A stretch of 64,000 bases of DNA, taken from Guillardia theta CCMP2712. Taxonomy: Eukaryota; Cryptophyceae; Pyrenomonadales; Geminigeraceae. Of the stretch, positions 1-8,791 are shown piece by piece. The notes under the pieces are model-generated. The model saw only the letters and a list, made by a program, of their open reading frames with translations, did not search any database and was not told the DNA's origin. Within the stretch, counting starts at the first letter, position 1. The number at the start of each line of letters is the position of its first letter. A program made the translations under genes and the position numbers. Location: assembly GCF_000315625.1 (NCBI RefSeq), contig NW_005434669.1, forward strand, positions 909,455 to 973,454. The letters are read 5' to 3'.

Positions 1-64
1 CGACGTCGATACAGCCCATGTTGGCATAGTCCTCGTCTGTTGTCAGAGGATCCCAGTCCATGTC
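1..64 (-). CDS. Partial exon of an unidentified minus-strand gene at the left edge
   Basis: Read on the minus strand, an AG acceptor (TTGCAG) is followed from position 64 by an open frame that runs off the window, encoding DMDWDPLTTDEDYANMGCID. The acidic, aromatic composition looks like coding sequence. The region upstream of the acceptor is purine-rich instead of pyrimidine-rich, so the exon could instead begin at the internal ATG. No family can be recognised from about 20 residues. Confidence 0.3.
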
Positions 65-330
65 CTGCAAGCTTGTCCTTCCTCCTCCTCCTCCTCCTCC
101 TCCTCCCTCCCCGCCCTGCGCGAACACACGGAGCAGCGCGAACATTTTCTGGCACCCCCTCTATTTCGGGTACCTCTCCAAAGGCCGGTGAAGGGGGTGG
201 GAGTGATGGGGGCTCACTGCATGGATTTCGTAGATTGACGTACGGAGAAGCAGCAGAAGAAGAAGAAGCAGCAGCAGCAGAAGCAGAAGCAGATGCTGCT
301 GCTGCTGCTGCTGCTGCTTCTTCTGCAGGA
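61..330. repeat. Low-complexity tracts: (CTC)n then GAA/GCA and (GCT)n triplets
   Basis: A (CTC/CTT)n tract lies near 79-108, GAAGAA/GCAGCA triplets near 250-292, and (GCT)n near 294-318. Open frames across this stretch translate to homopolymeric Ala/Glu or Ser/Cys and are not credible genes. The rest of the interval up to 456 shows nothing recognisable. Confidence 0.8.
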
Positions 331-456
331 AGAATTACGCGAGGACGTTAAACGACATGGCCAGGAGAGGCATGGGGATGAGATTATGTTGACCATCTAC
401 TTGAAAGACAACTAACTCCAAGACAACGTCATCGCCGTCTATCAGCCCCAGCCGCC

Positions 457-2629
457 TCACGACCTCCTTGCAGGCTTCTGCGCCTTGTAGCCGTTGGTGG
501 GGTCGTACTCGGTGTCCTTCTTCAAGTTGCCGAAAAACTCCTTGAAAGCAGCAGCTGCCTGCGCTGACTCGTCACGATGGCCCCGAAGCTCCTCCCTTCC
601 TACCTCCTTGTTGGACACGACGGTGTTGGGGTTGTACTGCACTGAAGGAGTGGGGTCATGAGGAAACACAAGGCGGGGTTCCCAGCCTCACTCACAGTCT
701 GTGGTGTGCGCTCCTGTGATCCCATACATGCTGTCCTGCACAGCCGTCACAGCCGCACGCGTCAGCTGCTGCTGGTGCACCTTGAACTCCTTCTGGATCG
801 GCTTGGCATTGCGCTCGTAGAGCTGAGGGGATGAAGGAAGAGAGAGAGGAACGTCAGGCTTTCAACCCGCCATGGAGGTATCGATCACCTCGAAGGTCGT
901 GAAGGAAGTCTCGGGGTAGAATATGGAGGCAACAGCTACCTCTGTGCGAAGCTGCTCAGCAGGTTGTGGCAGGGAGAGGAGGGGAGCAGTCGCGCATGCA
1001 CCTGCGAGGTCTGCGCGATCGATGTCGGAGTATCCTGTGTCACCCTGTCGAGGCGGGTGAGAAGGAGATGATGTCGTTAAGAAGCAAAAGGGAATGACAG
1101 GAAGGACAGAGGACAGGACAGAGGAGGAGACAAGACAGGAAAGAGGAGGGGACAAGACAGGACAGGACAGGACAGGACAGGACAGGACAGGACAGGACAG
1201 GACAGGACAGGACAGAAATTCTTCTAATACCTGCACAGCCACTAGATTGTTCAATCCCTGTGAGTGTTGTTAATGACGAGACCACGTGCTCCATTCAGAG
1301 CTTGCAGACCTTGGGCTTGCCAGACTGCGCAAGTTTTCACATGAGAGTCAGACTTGCAAAGTTCTGTCTTCATGAGACTGTTTCACCTGAAGCCCTCCTG
1401 GCCTGATTATGGTATAGCTGCACTTGGTCTGCAAAGTCCGTCATGCTCCAAACTCAGAGCAAGCTAGAGGAGGCACCTGGCCCTTGTAAATCTCCCTCAG
1501 TCTCTCTTCACCCTGTTCCTTGTAGTCCATGATGTTTCCGAACAAGTTGGTGAACTGGGAAGGAACAAAATCAACCAAACTGTCTCAACAGGCCCATAGA
1601 ATCACCTTGAAAGCGAACGAATCCGGACGAGTCACACCGAGGCTTGAGATGACAACCTGCGACCTCCATCACTCTACTGCAAGGCTCTTCCTACAGTCCA
1701 CACCAGTCGCTCCACTCCTGCAGCAATGCAGGCCTTGGCAACCTGGGCACCGCAGCCGATATGAGAAGGGGAGCACAATGATGATTAGCCCAACGTTCTC
1801 AACTCCGATGCAATCAACCGCCTCAGCGTTTCCTCCCTTCCAAGATAATCAGACAAGGCGGCAAGCAAACGCCATGCTTGCCTTCTGGCTCGCACTGCTA
1901 GCAAACACAACAGCGCCGGCACCAGCCAGGGCCTGCAAGTTGAAGTCAGCTGCCTGTGCCCTCCAAGACGGTGAACGAAGAGATGGTAAGCCGTTCAGAA
2001 CCTCGGTCAGGGTGTCAGGCTTTGTCACGTCAACTCCTGTGAGCAGGTCGATGTCGTCTGCCGGATACTCTGAGGCTCCAAACATCTCCTTAGTCGCTTC
2101 TCCTCTCACTGACGCCCACTGTCAGAGCAAGCTCCTCTCAGCAACAAGAGGCTGACCAGCTGCACGGATGCCGTAACCACCCTTGCGCAGAAGAGTGTTG
2201 ACGACTTCCTTGCCTGTCTTCCCCGTAGCTCCCAAGACAACAACAGGACGCCTTGAGCTTCCCAAGGGAGGCTGATCCTGCACAGAATTTACAGGGGATC
2301 TCATAAGCCCATCCGCATCGGAGTACATCAGCAAACACAGGAAATCCCAGGGAGAGACCAGCGAGCGACAGTCCTGCGACTTGGAGGAAGGACCTCCTCT
2401 GCATGCTCGTGTCTTGCTCCTGCATCTTCGGTCCCCTGGCCAAGGAAATCGTTAGCAATGAACCAACAACTCGAGCATATCACCATGATCGGCGCCCGAC
2501 GGGACCAGGAGAGGAGACGCCATTGAGCGCTGCCGTTCCTCTTCGGAGGAGTAAGGAGGTGTGAGGCGAAGGGAGGTACGCATCCGCCAGAAGCGGCGCC
2601 ATCGCTGCAAGCAGAACGACTTTCGCCAT
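457..2629 (-). CDS. Plastid-targeted atypical SDR / NAD(P)-binding protein with a three-part presequence
   Basis: Multi-exon gene rebuilt from short introns. Exon 1 (ATG at 2629) encodes MAKVVLLAAMAPLLADA, a clear ER signal peptide, followed by a Ser/Thr/Arg-rich transit-like stretch. Exon 2 contains MQRRSFLQVAGLSLAG, a twin-arginine RRxFL signal ending in an AxA-like VFA site. The next exon carries the Rossmann motif VVVLGATGKTGKEV (GxxGxxG). Later exons contain GIRAAVRGEATK, DVTKPDTLTEVLNG, AVVFASSASQK, a VVISSLGVTRPDS strand, NLFGNIMDYK, YTIIRPGGLQ and VAVASIFYPETSFTTFEVID, the usual order for atypical SDR/NmrA-type proteins. The last exons add an extension of about 100 residues (LYERNAKPIQKEF to YKAQKPARRS, stop at 457) that I do not recognise. 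Introns are mostly 46-60 nt; one donor appears to be GC (AAG|GCAAGC). Substrate unknown. The presequence predicts import into the complex plastid and then the thylakoid lumen. Confidence 0.75.
1155..1214. repeat. (GGACA)n pentanucleotide tandem repeat
   Basis: About 12 copies of GGACA lie inside an intron of the minus-strand SDR gene. The Cys/Pro/Ser-rich frames across it are repeat artefacts. Confidence 0.9.
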
Positions 2630-2639
2630 TTTCCTTTAT

Positions 2640-3400
2640 GTGTGCTGGGCGCCGTCAGTCGGCGGGCCTCTGAGCCTGGGCCTGCACCGCCAGGCCCTGA
2701 GGGCGCCCGGATCATGGCGGCACGCGGCCCATCGACGCCCGGCCGGGGGCTGCAGCCTCCTCAGGCTCCGTGCGCGCCGGGCGGCGTGATCCGGCGGCGA
2801 GTCGGATGGTGACTCAGTGAAAGCCCGGACTCCGGGAGTCACTGCAACCTTGCCGCAGTGCCCCGGGCTTACTACCGTACCGGCCCGGGCCGTGAGGCGC
2901 GGCCCCCCCCACAACTGACTAGCCTATTAGGGCCTAGACTCAAGACCCGGCGGCCGGGCGCGGCCGGGCGACGTCACATCACTGAGTTTCAAGTTACCCA
3001 GGCTGCCACTCAGTCCGATCCGATGATCAGTAGTACCGCCGTACGGTTACTCCAAAAGCGGGTGGCCCCCGCCGGCCGCGCGGCCCTTGCCCGCGGCGCG
3101 GCCCGCCAGGGCCTCGGGGCACGATCAGTTCCCGGAGTCCAGTCATGTTCCGAGTTCATCATAGTTGAAGTCACAACTTAAGTTCGACGGCCCGGCGGCC
3201 CGGCGGCCCGGCATACGGTACTGTACTAGTACTGAGCGACCGTGATAGCTGGCCGGGCACTGCGGCATGGCATGATGGCGCGGGCCCGCCGGGACTCCCG
3301 GTACTTTTTTTTGAAAAAGTTGAGGGTCACTGAGCCGCCCCTCTGCTCGATTGTCCTGGTACTGATTTTAACTTAACTTTGAGTAAAAGCCTTTCCTAAA
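2640..3400. other. GC-rich intergenic island (GGCCCGG-type) with AT-rich core
   Basis: Non-coding stretch dominated by GGCCCGG/GGCCGGG runs and GAGTCAC/CACTGAGT words, immediately upstream of the SDR start codon. Near its right end it carries GATTGTCCTGGTACTGATTT and then TTTTAACTTAACTTTGAGTA, which recur in other islands of this window (near 13531 and 17220). Small frames such as 2858-3181 are GC-driven and show no protein-like features. Confidence 0.6.
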
Positions 3401-3491
3401 GTAGTGACCACATCTTTTTTCCCTAACTAAGTTGGACATAACGATGCAACAGTAAGGAGCAAAGGGGAGGGAGGAGAGGGGAAGGGAGATC

Positions 3492-3614
3492 ATGCGCGCT
3501 TCCTTCTCCATGTTGCCCAGTGAGCTGGAACTCATTGATCGCCTGCGTGTCTGCAGAGAGCAGCGGGTCTGGGATGCAAGATACTACGACAAAATGGAGT
3601 GCAACATCCGATGA
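3492..3614 (+). CDS. Possible small ORF or exon, function unknown
   Basis: An ATG-initiated frame of 40 codons (begins MRASFSMLPSELELIDRLRV, then a Cys/Arg/Tyr-rich tail) reads like real protein, with good codon composition. No donor in a phase compatible with the next zinc-cluster exon is apparent, so it may be a separate micro-gene, a leftover exon or chance. The rest of 3400-4000 holds only purine-rich simple sequence. Confidence 0.25.
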   Translation: MRASFSMLPSELELIDRLRVCREQRVWDARYYDKMECNIR

Positions 3615-3867
3615 TATTTGAAGAATCGTAGTTGCTTGAGCTCGAAAGGGGAAAAAGTAGCATTTGTGAGAGGATGTAGGAAGCCTGCAAAAAAATTTCA
3701 GCATGATGTTGTATCATATCGTGTGACGGGGAGACATCAACCAATCAGTCGTGAGGGGCCGCCGCAAATGATGAACGATGGCTCCGTGCAAGGCATGGAC
3801 TAGAGGGAGGCGAGAGACAAAGAGAGAGACAGAACAAGAAAAAGAAAACAAATAGAAAGAAATGCTA

Positions 3868-3945
3868 AAACAAAGACAGAGACAGAGACAGAGAAAGAGA
3901 CAGAGACAGAGACAGAGACAGAGAAAGAGACAGAGACAGAGCTAA
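3868..3945. repeat. (GACAGA)n hexanucleotide repeat
   Basis: Tandem GACAGA/GAAAGA units just upstream of the first zinc-cluster exon. Frames across it are Ser/Leu or Ser/Val repeats only. Confidence 0.85.
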
Positions 3946-4000
3946 AGATAACCTTTTTACAGCCATACCTTGTAACATTTCTGTGCTTGCAGCTGGCTCC

Positions 4001-5918
4001 ATGAAGAGGATATCCCTGGCTTGCAAGCCCTGCAAAGACATCAAGTCCAAGTGTGATAACTTCCAACCATGCACAAGGTTGCCATCGTCTCATATTGAGC
4101 GCACTTGTTGTTTCCTTCTCTTTCGTTTCTTCTCCCTCCGTCCCTCCGTCCCTCCCTCTTTCCCTCCCTCCCTCCCTCCCTCCCTCCCTCCCTCCTTCCC
4201 TCTCACTCTGCCTCCTGCAATTGATGTATGCGGATCTGGGTCACTGAACTGAAAAGTTGGGAGCAGAGTTAGAGTGGGGAGCAACTTATCTCTTTGATTA
4301 TTCAGGTGTGTTCAGTCCAACATAGCAGATCAGTGCATCAGGCTGCGAGTGGCGAGGGGGGCGAGGAAGAGAAGCACAGTAGCGTGTATCCCTTGCAAGA
4401 GAGCAAAGTTGAAGTGTGACGAGGAGAGGCCTTGCTCGCGCTGCAAGCGTCTCGGCAGAGAGTGGGACTGCATCGACGAGCAGCTAGAGCTCATCCAGTC
4501 GCAGCTGGTTGACCTGAACGAGGATCAGTTCGACCGGCTCGATGTGCTCTCTCCTGACCGGCCTAGCCGCGTGCTGGAGCTGCAGGTGGAGCGGCCGCTG
4601 AACTACAGGGCCCGAAGCATGTCCTTCCAGGAGCCCTCGCTTCTGCGAGAGAGAATGAACTCCATGGGATGGCCCGACCGAGTGCTGGCGAGGCACTGGG
4701 AGTTCGGGCACAGCTCGAGAGACATGATGAACATCTTCGTCTGCCTTCCTCCTTACATGCAGGATGTCACAAGGAGGGCCTTGCAGGCCTTGGAGATCAT
4801 CATCGAAGATGCCATGGCCAAGAGGCAGGCGCAGCTGCTAGCGGAAACCACGACCGTCTCAGCGCGCGAGGTGGAGCTAGAACGCACGTTCTACGAGCAG
4901 CAGGAATACGGTGTGATGTCCCAGCATGTCTACTCTGGGACGGGCAAGCGAGCGCACGCCTACGTTTCTGGTGCAGCGTGCCACATGATGGGTCTGCATG
5001 TAGAGGAGGTGCTGGCAAGGATTGCGAACAGGGAGCTGCCATTGTTGAGCACGGAGCTGAACTACTTGGTCTATGTTATGTACGGGACCTGGTCCTTTGC
5101 GATGTACCCTGGCAGGCCGCTCGATCTGATCACCCCGATCCGAGTCCGTGGAGAACATGGCGAGAGCTGTGTGATGGTCCGAATGGTCCAGCAGCAGCAG
5201 TTTGACAGTCATGGCTCTTTAAAGTCCATCAAGTCCTTTCTGCACCCGGTAAGCTGGGGACTGATCGGGAGCAAGCGCAAGGGAGAAGTAGCAGGATGAG
5301 ACAAAACAGGAACGAGGAGGAAAAGGACGACAATGAGGGAGGAGGAGGAGGAGGAGGAGGAGGAGGAGGAGGAGGAGGAGGAGGAGGAGGAGGAGGAGGA
5401 GGAAATCTGACTTGGCATATGTCAGGTAAGCAAAGAAGATTTCGAGTCCCGTTTGTTAAACGCCGCCGACCCCTTCGTGCGGTTGTTGAAAATTATCAAC
5501 CTCGACCGTGAAAGAAGCTACGATCGATGGATGAGCGACTTCGATGCCGACATGTATGCGGTGAGCTACCAGCATGGCAACTTCCTGTTTGCCTGCCTGC
5601 TGCCTCTGCCTGCCTGCCTTGGCATGCTGCGTCCTTTTCCCCTGAGCTCACTCGCAGGGGGAAACGATCCTAGGGATGCAGAAGTCGAAGGAGGGCCAGG
5701 AGCGGCTGCTTGCCCTGTCGCGGGAGCTGGAGACCCTGTACGGGCCGTTTGTTGCTAGGGCTGAACAAATACTCCAGCAGAGGTTGCGAGAGCTGTCGAC
5801 AGAGCAGCCGGTCACCGCAGTGAATGTGATGCACAAGCTTCCAGGTCAGTTTCAGCCTCCTGTCAGTGCCACTGGCCAATCAGAGACACTTCGACCTACT
5901 ATGTCTGAAGGGACTTGA
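4001..5918 (+). CDS. Transcription factor with two tandem Zn2Cys6 binuclear zinc clusters
   Basis: Four exons: 4001-4077, 4306-5248, 5426-5560 and 5658 to about 5918. The first cluster spans the first intron: exon 1 gives ACKPCKDIKSKCDNFQPCTR and exon 2 continues CVQSNIADQC, a C-x2-C-x6-C-x5-C-x2-C-x8-C pattern. About 20 residues later comes a second full cluster in the same spacing (ACIPCKRAKLKC, then DEERPCSRCKRLGREWDC). Basic residues between Cys2 and Cys3 are typical of DNA-contacting fungal-type C6 clusters. The remaining roughly 380 residues contain no domain I can name and include acidic and helical stretches (for example FESRLLNAADPFVRLLKIIN). Start chosen at the ATG after the TTGCAG of 3986-3991; an upstream exon ending in phase 1 is possible. 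The last donor (CCAG|GTCAGT near 5846) may be used, so the 3' end is uncertain. Likely a nuclear, sequence-specific regulator; targets unknown. Confidence 0.7.
4130..4203. repeat. (CCCT)n tract in intron 1 of the zinc-cluster gene
   Basis: CCCTCCCT tandem units in the 228-nt intron that splits the first zinc cluster between Cys4 and Cys5. It provides a long pyrimidine tract upstream of the acceptor. Confidence 0.85.
5339..5403. repeat. (GGA)n microsatellite in intron 2 of the zinc-cluster gene
   Basis: About 21 GGA triplets in the 177-nt intron between HP and VSKEDFES. The poly-Gly and poly-Ser frames here are artefacts. Confidence 0.9.
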
Positions 5919-6340
5919 CTCCGAGTCGCTGGCCCGAGCCGCAGCGGCCCCGGCCCGCCGGAGCGCCGGGTGCTGCCAAATTTTCAAATTTTCAAATTTT
6001 CAAATTTTCAAATTTTCAAATTTTCGAAGTTGAAATCAGGGTGCCATGATAATCATTGAACTGTAGGTTAATGATGCCGAGTTTAAGCCTTTCAAGTTTA
6101 ATCAACATTGTGCCATGATTGAGGAGCACATCCGATATGGGGCGCGCGCCATGAGAGAGACAGGCCGCGCCCTGTATGATGCCAGGAGGATGCCACGGTG
6201 CCTCGGGCGCCGTCCCGCGGCGGGCCCACCTCGCGGCCAGGATCGAACTTCCGAGTCACGGGCCCGGAGTCCGCATGCGGGCCGGAACTTGCCAGTTCCC
6301 CGAGCCTGAGTCCTGTGGTTACTAAGAGCCGGGCACTTTT
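5919..6340. other. GC-rich intergenic island with an octamer tandem repeat
   Basis: GGCCCGG-type sequence flanks a tandem (CAAATTTT)n array of about six copies at 5978-6024, an abrupt AT-rich insert in GC-rich DNA. The small frame 6115-6309 is Arg/Gly/Pro-rich and not convincing as a gene. Confidence 0.6.
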
Positions 6341-6379
6341 ATTGATTTTTTTAGTGTAAAAGGCTGAAACAAAAAAGAA

Positions 6380-7375
6380 AAAAAAATGGATTGTTTTTCT
6401 TTGTAATCAAGCATCTGGAAAACGAGTACTTCAGGTCATCGTGTGGGTAGGGGTGGAAGTCCAATAGAAAAGCACCCCTACTTTTTAGCTCGGTTGTAGT
6501 ATTCATGGGTAGGGTACACAAGTACACCACCTCTGACAGGGGGTACCTGCAAACCCTGCGATCCTTGTGTCCCAAAGGATATTACCCTACCCTTTCCCAC
6601 CCACACTGAAACTGCTACCCCTTCAACAACCACATCCACACATATCGTATTTCTATGGTCTATCTATCACCGTTTTTCTATGTCGAGACATATGAAAATT
6701 CTCACTTGACCCAACATGGCCCTCCTGTCACTCCCATCGCACTATTGCTATCGAAACATACCCCTTGTATTCGTCAGTACCCCCTTGTTTGGATCACCCA
6801 CCCAGCTAATTACGAGTACCTACAGGGGTGTACCCCATTCTTTCCCGGGGCGACTGCTCAAAGTACCCCTACTTACCATACCTACACCCTCTATAAAAGA
6901 AACTACCCCTTTTTATGACCCTACCCTTGTGGAAATTGTTATCCCACCCCCTTCCTCCTGGTGCCCTACCCTACCCAACATTGTAGGTCTCTTTCCTGTT
7001 TCCCCCGGTCACACGTACAGTTTGGATCACCCGTGGTATATTCGTGAAACAGCAGGGTACAGCTACCCACTTGTAATTGTGGACTCTGAACGGGTAGGGA
7101 AAATTCAAGAAGGGTGTCTTGTCATAGGGTACTGTCATTTGGTGGGGTGCAGGAAAGAAATTGATGCCGCAATGGGTGGGGTGAGTTAAATTGAAGTTGA
7201 AGTACCCCTCCATTTATCCATCAAATTACTTAGATCTTATAGGGTATCTGCAATTCTATTAAAAATTACGAGGGTAGAGTATTTTCCGTAGGTAGGGTGA
7301 ATTGAACTGGGGGGTTCTGGAAGAGCCTAGGGGTAGGGGTAGGGTGGTAGGGGGCTTGGCGTAATAAATCTGTGG
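6380..7375. promoter_or_regulatory. TACCC/GGGTA-rich block upstream of the light-harvesting gene
   Basis: About 1 kb of AT-rich DNA packed with TACCC, TACCCC and the reverse GGGTA, ending about 25 nt before the light-harvesting ATG. No convincing coding exon is visible; the Pro/Tyr-rich frames reflect the repeated word. A promoter role is inferred only from position and from similar blocks before other genes in this window. Confidence 0.45.
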
Positions 7376-7397
7376 AGGGAGGAACCGCAAGCGAAAG

Positions 7398-8484
7398 ATG
7401 CTTCGCACGTCCGTCATCGCTGCCTCTGTAGCTACTGCCACTGCCTTCTTGGCTGGCCCAGCTCTTCCTTCTGCTCATGCCCCAGCACGTAAGTCATCAT
7501 CTTGTTTTATTCTGCCTTGTATTTGTGCATGTTCTTGGTCTTTCTTGCATGATTTCCGAAAAACGAAGTTTTGGGATCGAATCTAACTTCCTGGATTCTT
7601 GATGAGTTCTCTTTGTCTGGAATGCACAGAGAGCTGTGGTTGTATGCCAAAACTTGATGCATTGTGAACTGGGGTCTAGTCAGTGTGAGAATCAATCGTG
7701 ATGCATCGTGAGTGTAACCAGTAACAAAGAGCTGTAAAATATCTTTTCAAGCGACGAATTCCTACATGACTGGGTTACTGACGTCGATGTGATGACAGGC
7801 AGCAATGCCATCAGCTCCATGTCCATGCAGGCAAGAAGCAAGCCCCTCCCATGGCTTGAGGCTCCTCCTGCCCTCGATGGCAAGATGGAGGGCGATGTCG
7901 GCTTCGATCCGCTCTGGGTTTCTTCCATGCTCCCGGATGCTGGATGGATCAAGTTCCTGCGTGAGGCCGAGCTCAAGCACGGCCGCGTTGCTATGCTTGC
8001 CGCCACTGGAGCTATCGTGCAGGACATTTTCACCTTCCCTGGAGTGGACAAGGTCATCGGTGCTGCCAAGATGACCAGCGCTCACGACAAGTACCTCTCC
8101 CTCGAGATTGGCGGAAGCAAGGTCGCCACCATGCATCAGATGCTCCTCTGGATCGGCCTCCTCGAGATCCTCTCCGCTCCTGCCATCGTCCAGACCTTCA
8201 AGGGTGAGACCTCCCGCGCCCCCGGTGACTTCGGCTTCGATCCCCTCGGTTTCTCTAAGGACGCCAAGTCTGCCTCCACCTATCGCCTCAAGGAGGTGAA
8301 GAACGGCCGTCTCGCCATGATCGGAATCGGAGGAATGGTCCATCACTACCTTCTCACCGGCAAGGGACCCCTTCAGTTCCTTGGTGGCATCCCCAACTAC
8401 AAGTCCTGCGTTGCCCACGATGTCGGCCCCATCGCTAACTACTTGATGAAGCCAGTTGGAACCATCCTCCCCAAGATGTGCTAA
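7398..8484 (+). CDS. Chlorophyll a/c light-harvesting complex protein
   Basis: Two exons, 7398-7488 and 7799-8484, spliced in phase 1 across a 310-nt intron, give 258 residues. The N-terminus ([20 protein letters not shown]) is an ER signal peptide with a predicted cleavage before Phe, followed by a transit-like region: the two-part presequence of a complex red-lineage plastid. The mature part has the LHC signature: GDVGFDPLW, helix 1 with [12 protein letters not shown] (Glu/Arg chlorophyll ligand and salt-bridge pair), a central hydrophobic helix ([15 protein letters not shown]), a second [10 protein letters not shown], then helix 3 with [15 protein letters not shown]. It binds chlorophyll and carotenoid in the thylakoid membrane and feeds the photosystems. 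Which cryptophyte LHC subfamily it belongs to cannot be settled by eye. Confidence 0.93.
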
Positions 8485-8791
8485 ATTAGATTATTGTCGC
8501 CTTTGAATGAAACCATGGAATTTTTGTGAATGAGGATTTACCTATTGCATCAGCTGGAAACCTGCCATGGCCGTCGGTGCATTTCATACCACAAATTCTT
8601 GAGATCGGTTGATAACCATCTTTCATCTGAACAATCCTTGCAGAGGGCCAAGTTCACGCAAGCAACTTCGAACGTCATTGGTGATCGTACATCAAGTTGC
8701 GTCTCTAACTCGGATCAAGCAGACATGTCGCTTAATTTAGACGGAATTCAGTAAAAAGTAACACCGTGTGGGTTAAAAATTAAGCCTGAAC
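8485..8791. other. Intergenic stretch, nothing recognised
   Basis: Carries the presumed 3' UTR of the light-harvesting gene and the 5' flank of the nucleotidyltransferase gene. A 74-codon frame at 8530-8754 has no protein-like features that I can see. Confidence 0.5.

Noticed and set aside
862-1294. Minus-strand frames rich in VLSCPVLSCPVL
   Set aside because: Produced by the (GGACA)n repeat in an intron; only the short exon pieces within them fit the SDR protein.
3983-4252. Reading the first zinc-cluster exon straight through as a separate 89-codon protein
   Set aside because: The downstream part is Pro/Ser from the (CCCT)n intron; splicing at 4077/4306 completes the six-cysteine cluster.
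4349-5299. Start of the zinc-cluster protein at the frame beginning MARGARKRSTVAC
   Set aside because: The first codon of that frame is not ATG (GTG context), and the upstream exon joins in phase to supply a first zinc cluster.
6655-7189. Plus-strand frames of 87-157 codons rich in Tyr, Pro and Thr
   Set aside because: Their composition follows the repeated TACCCC word, and no splice or domain evidence supports them.
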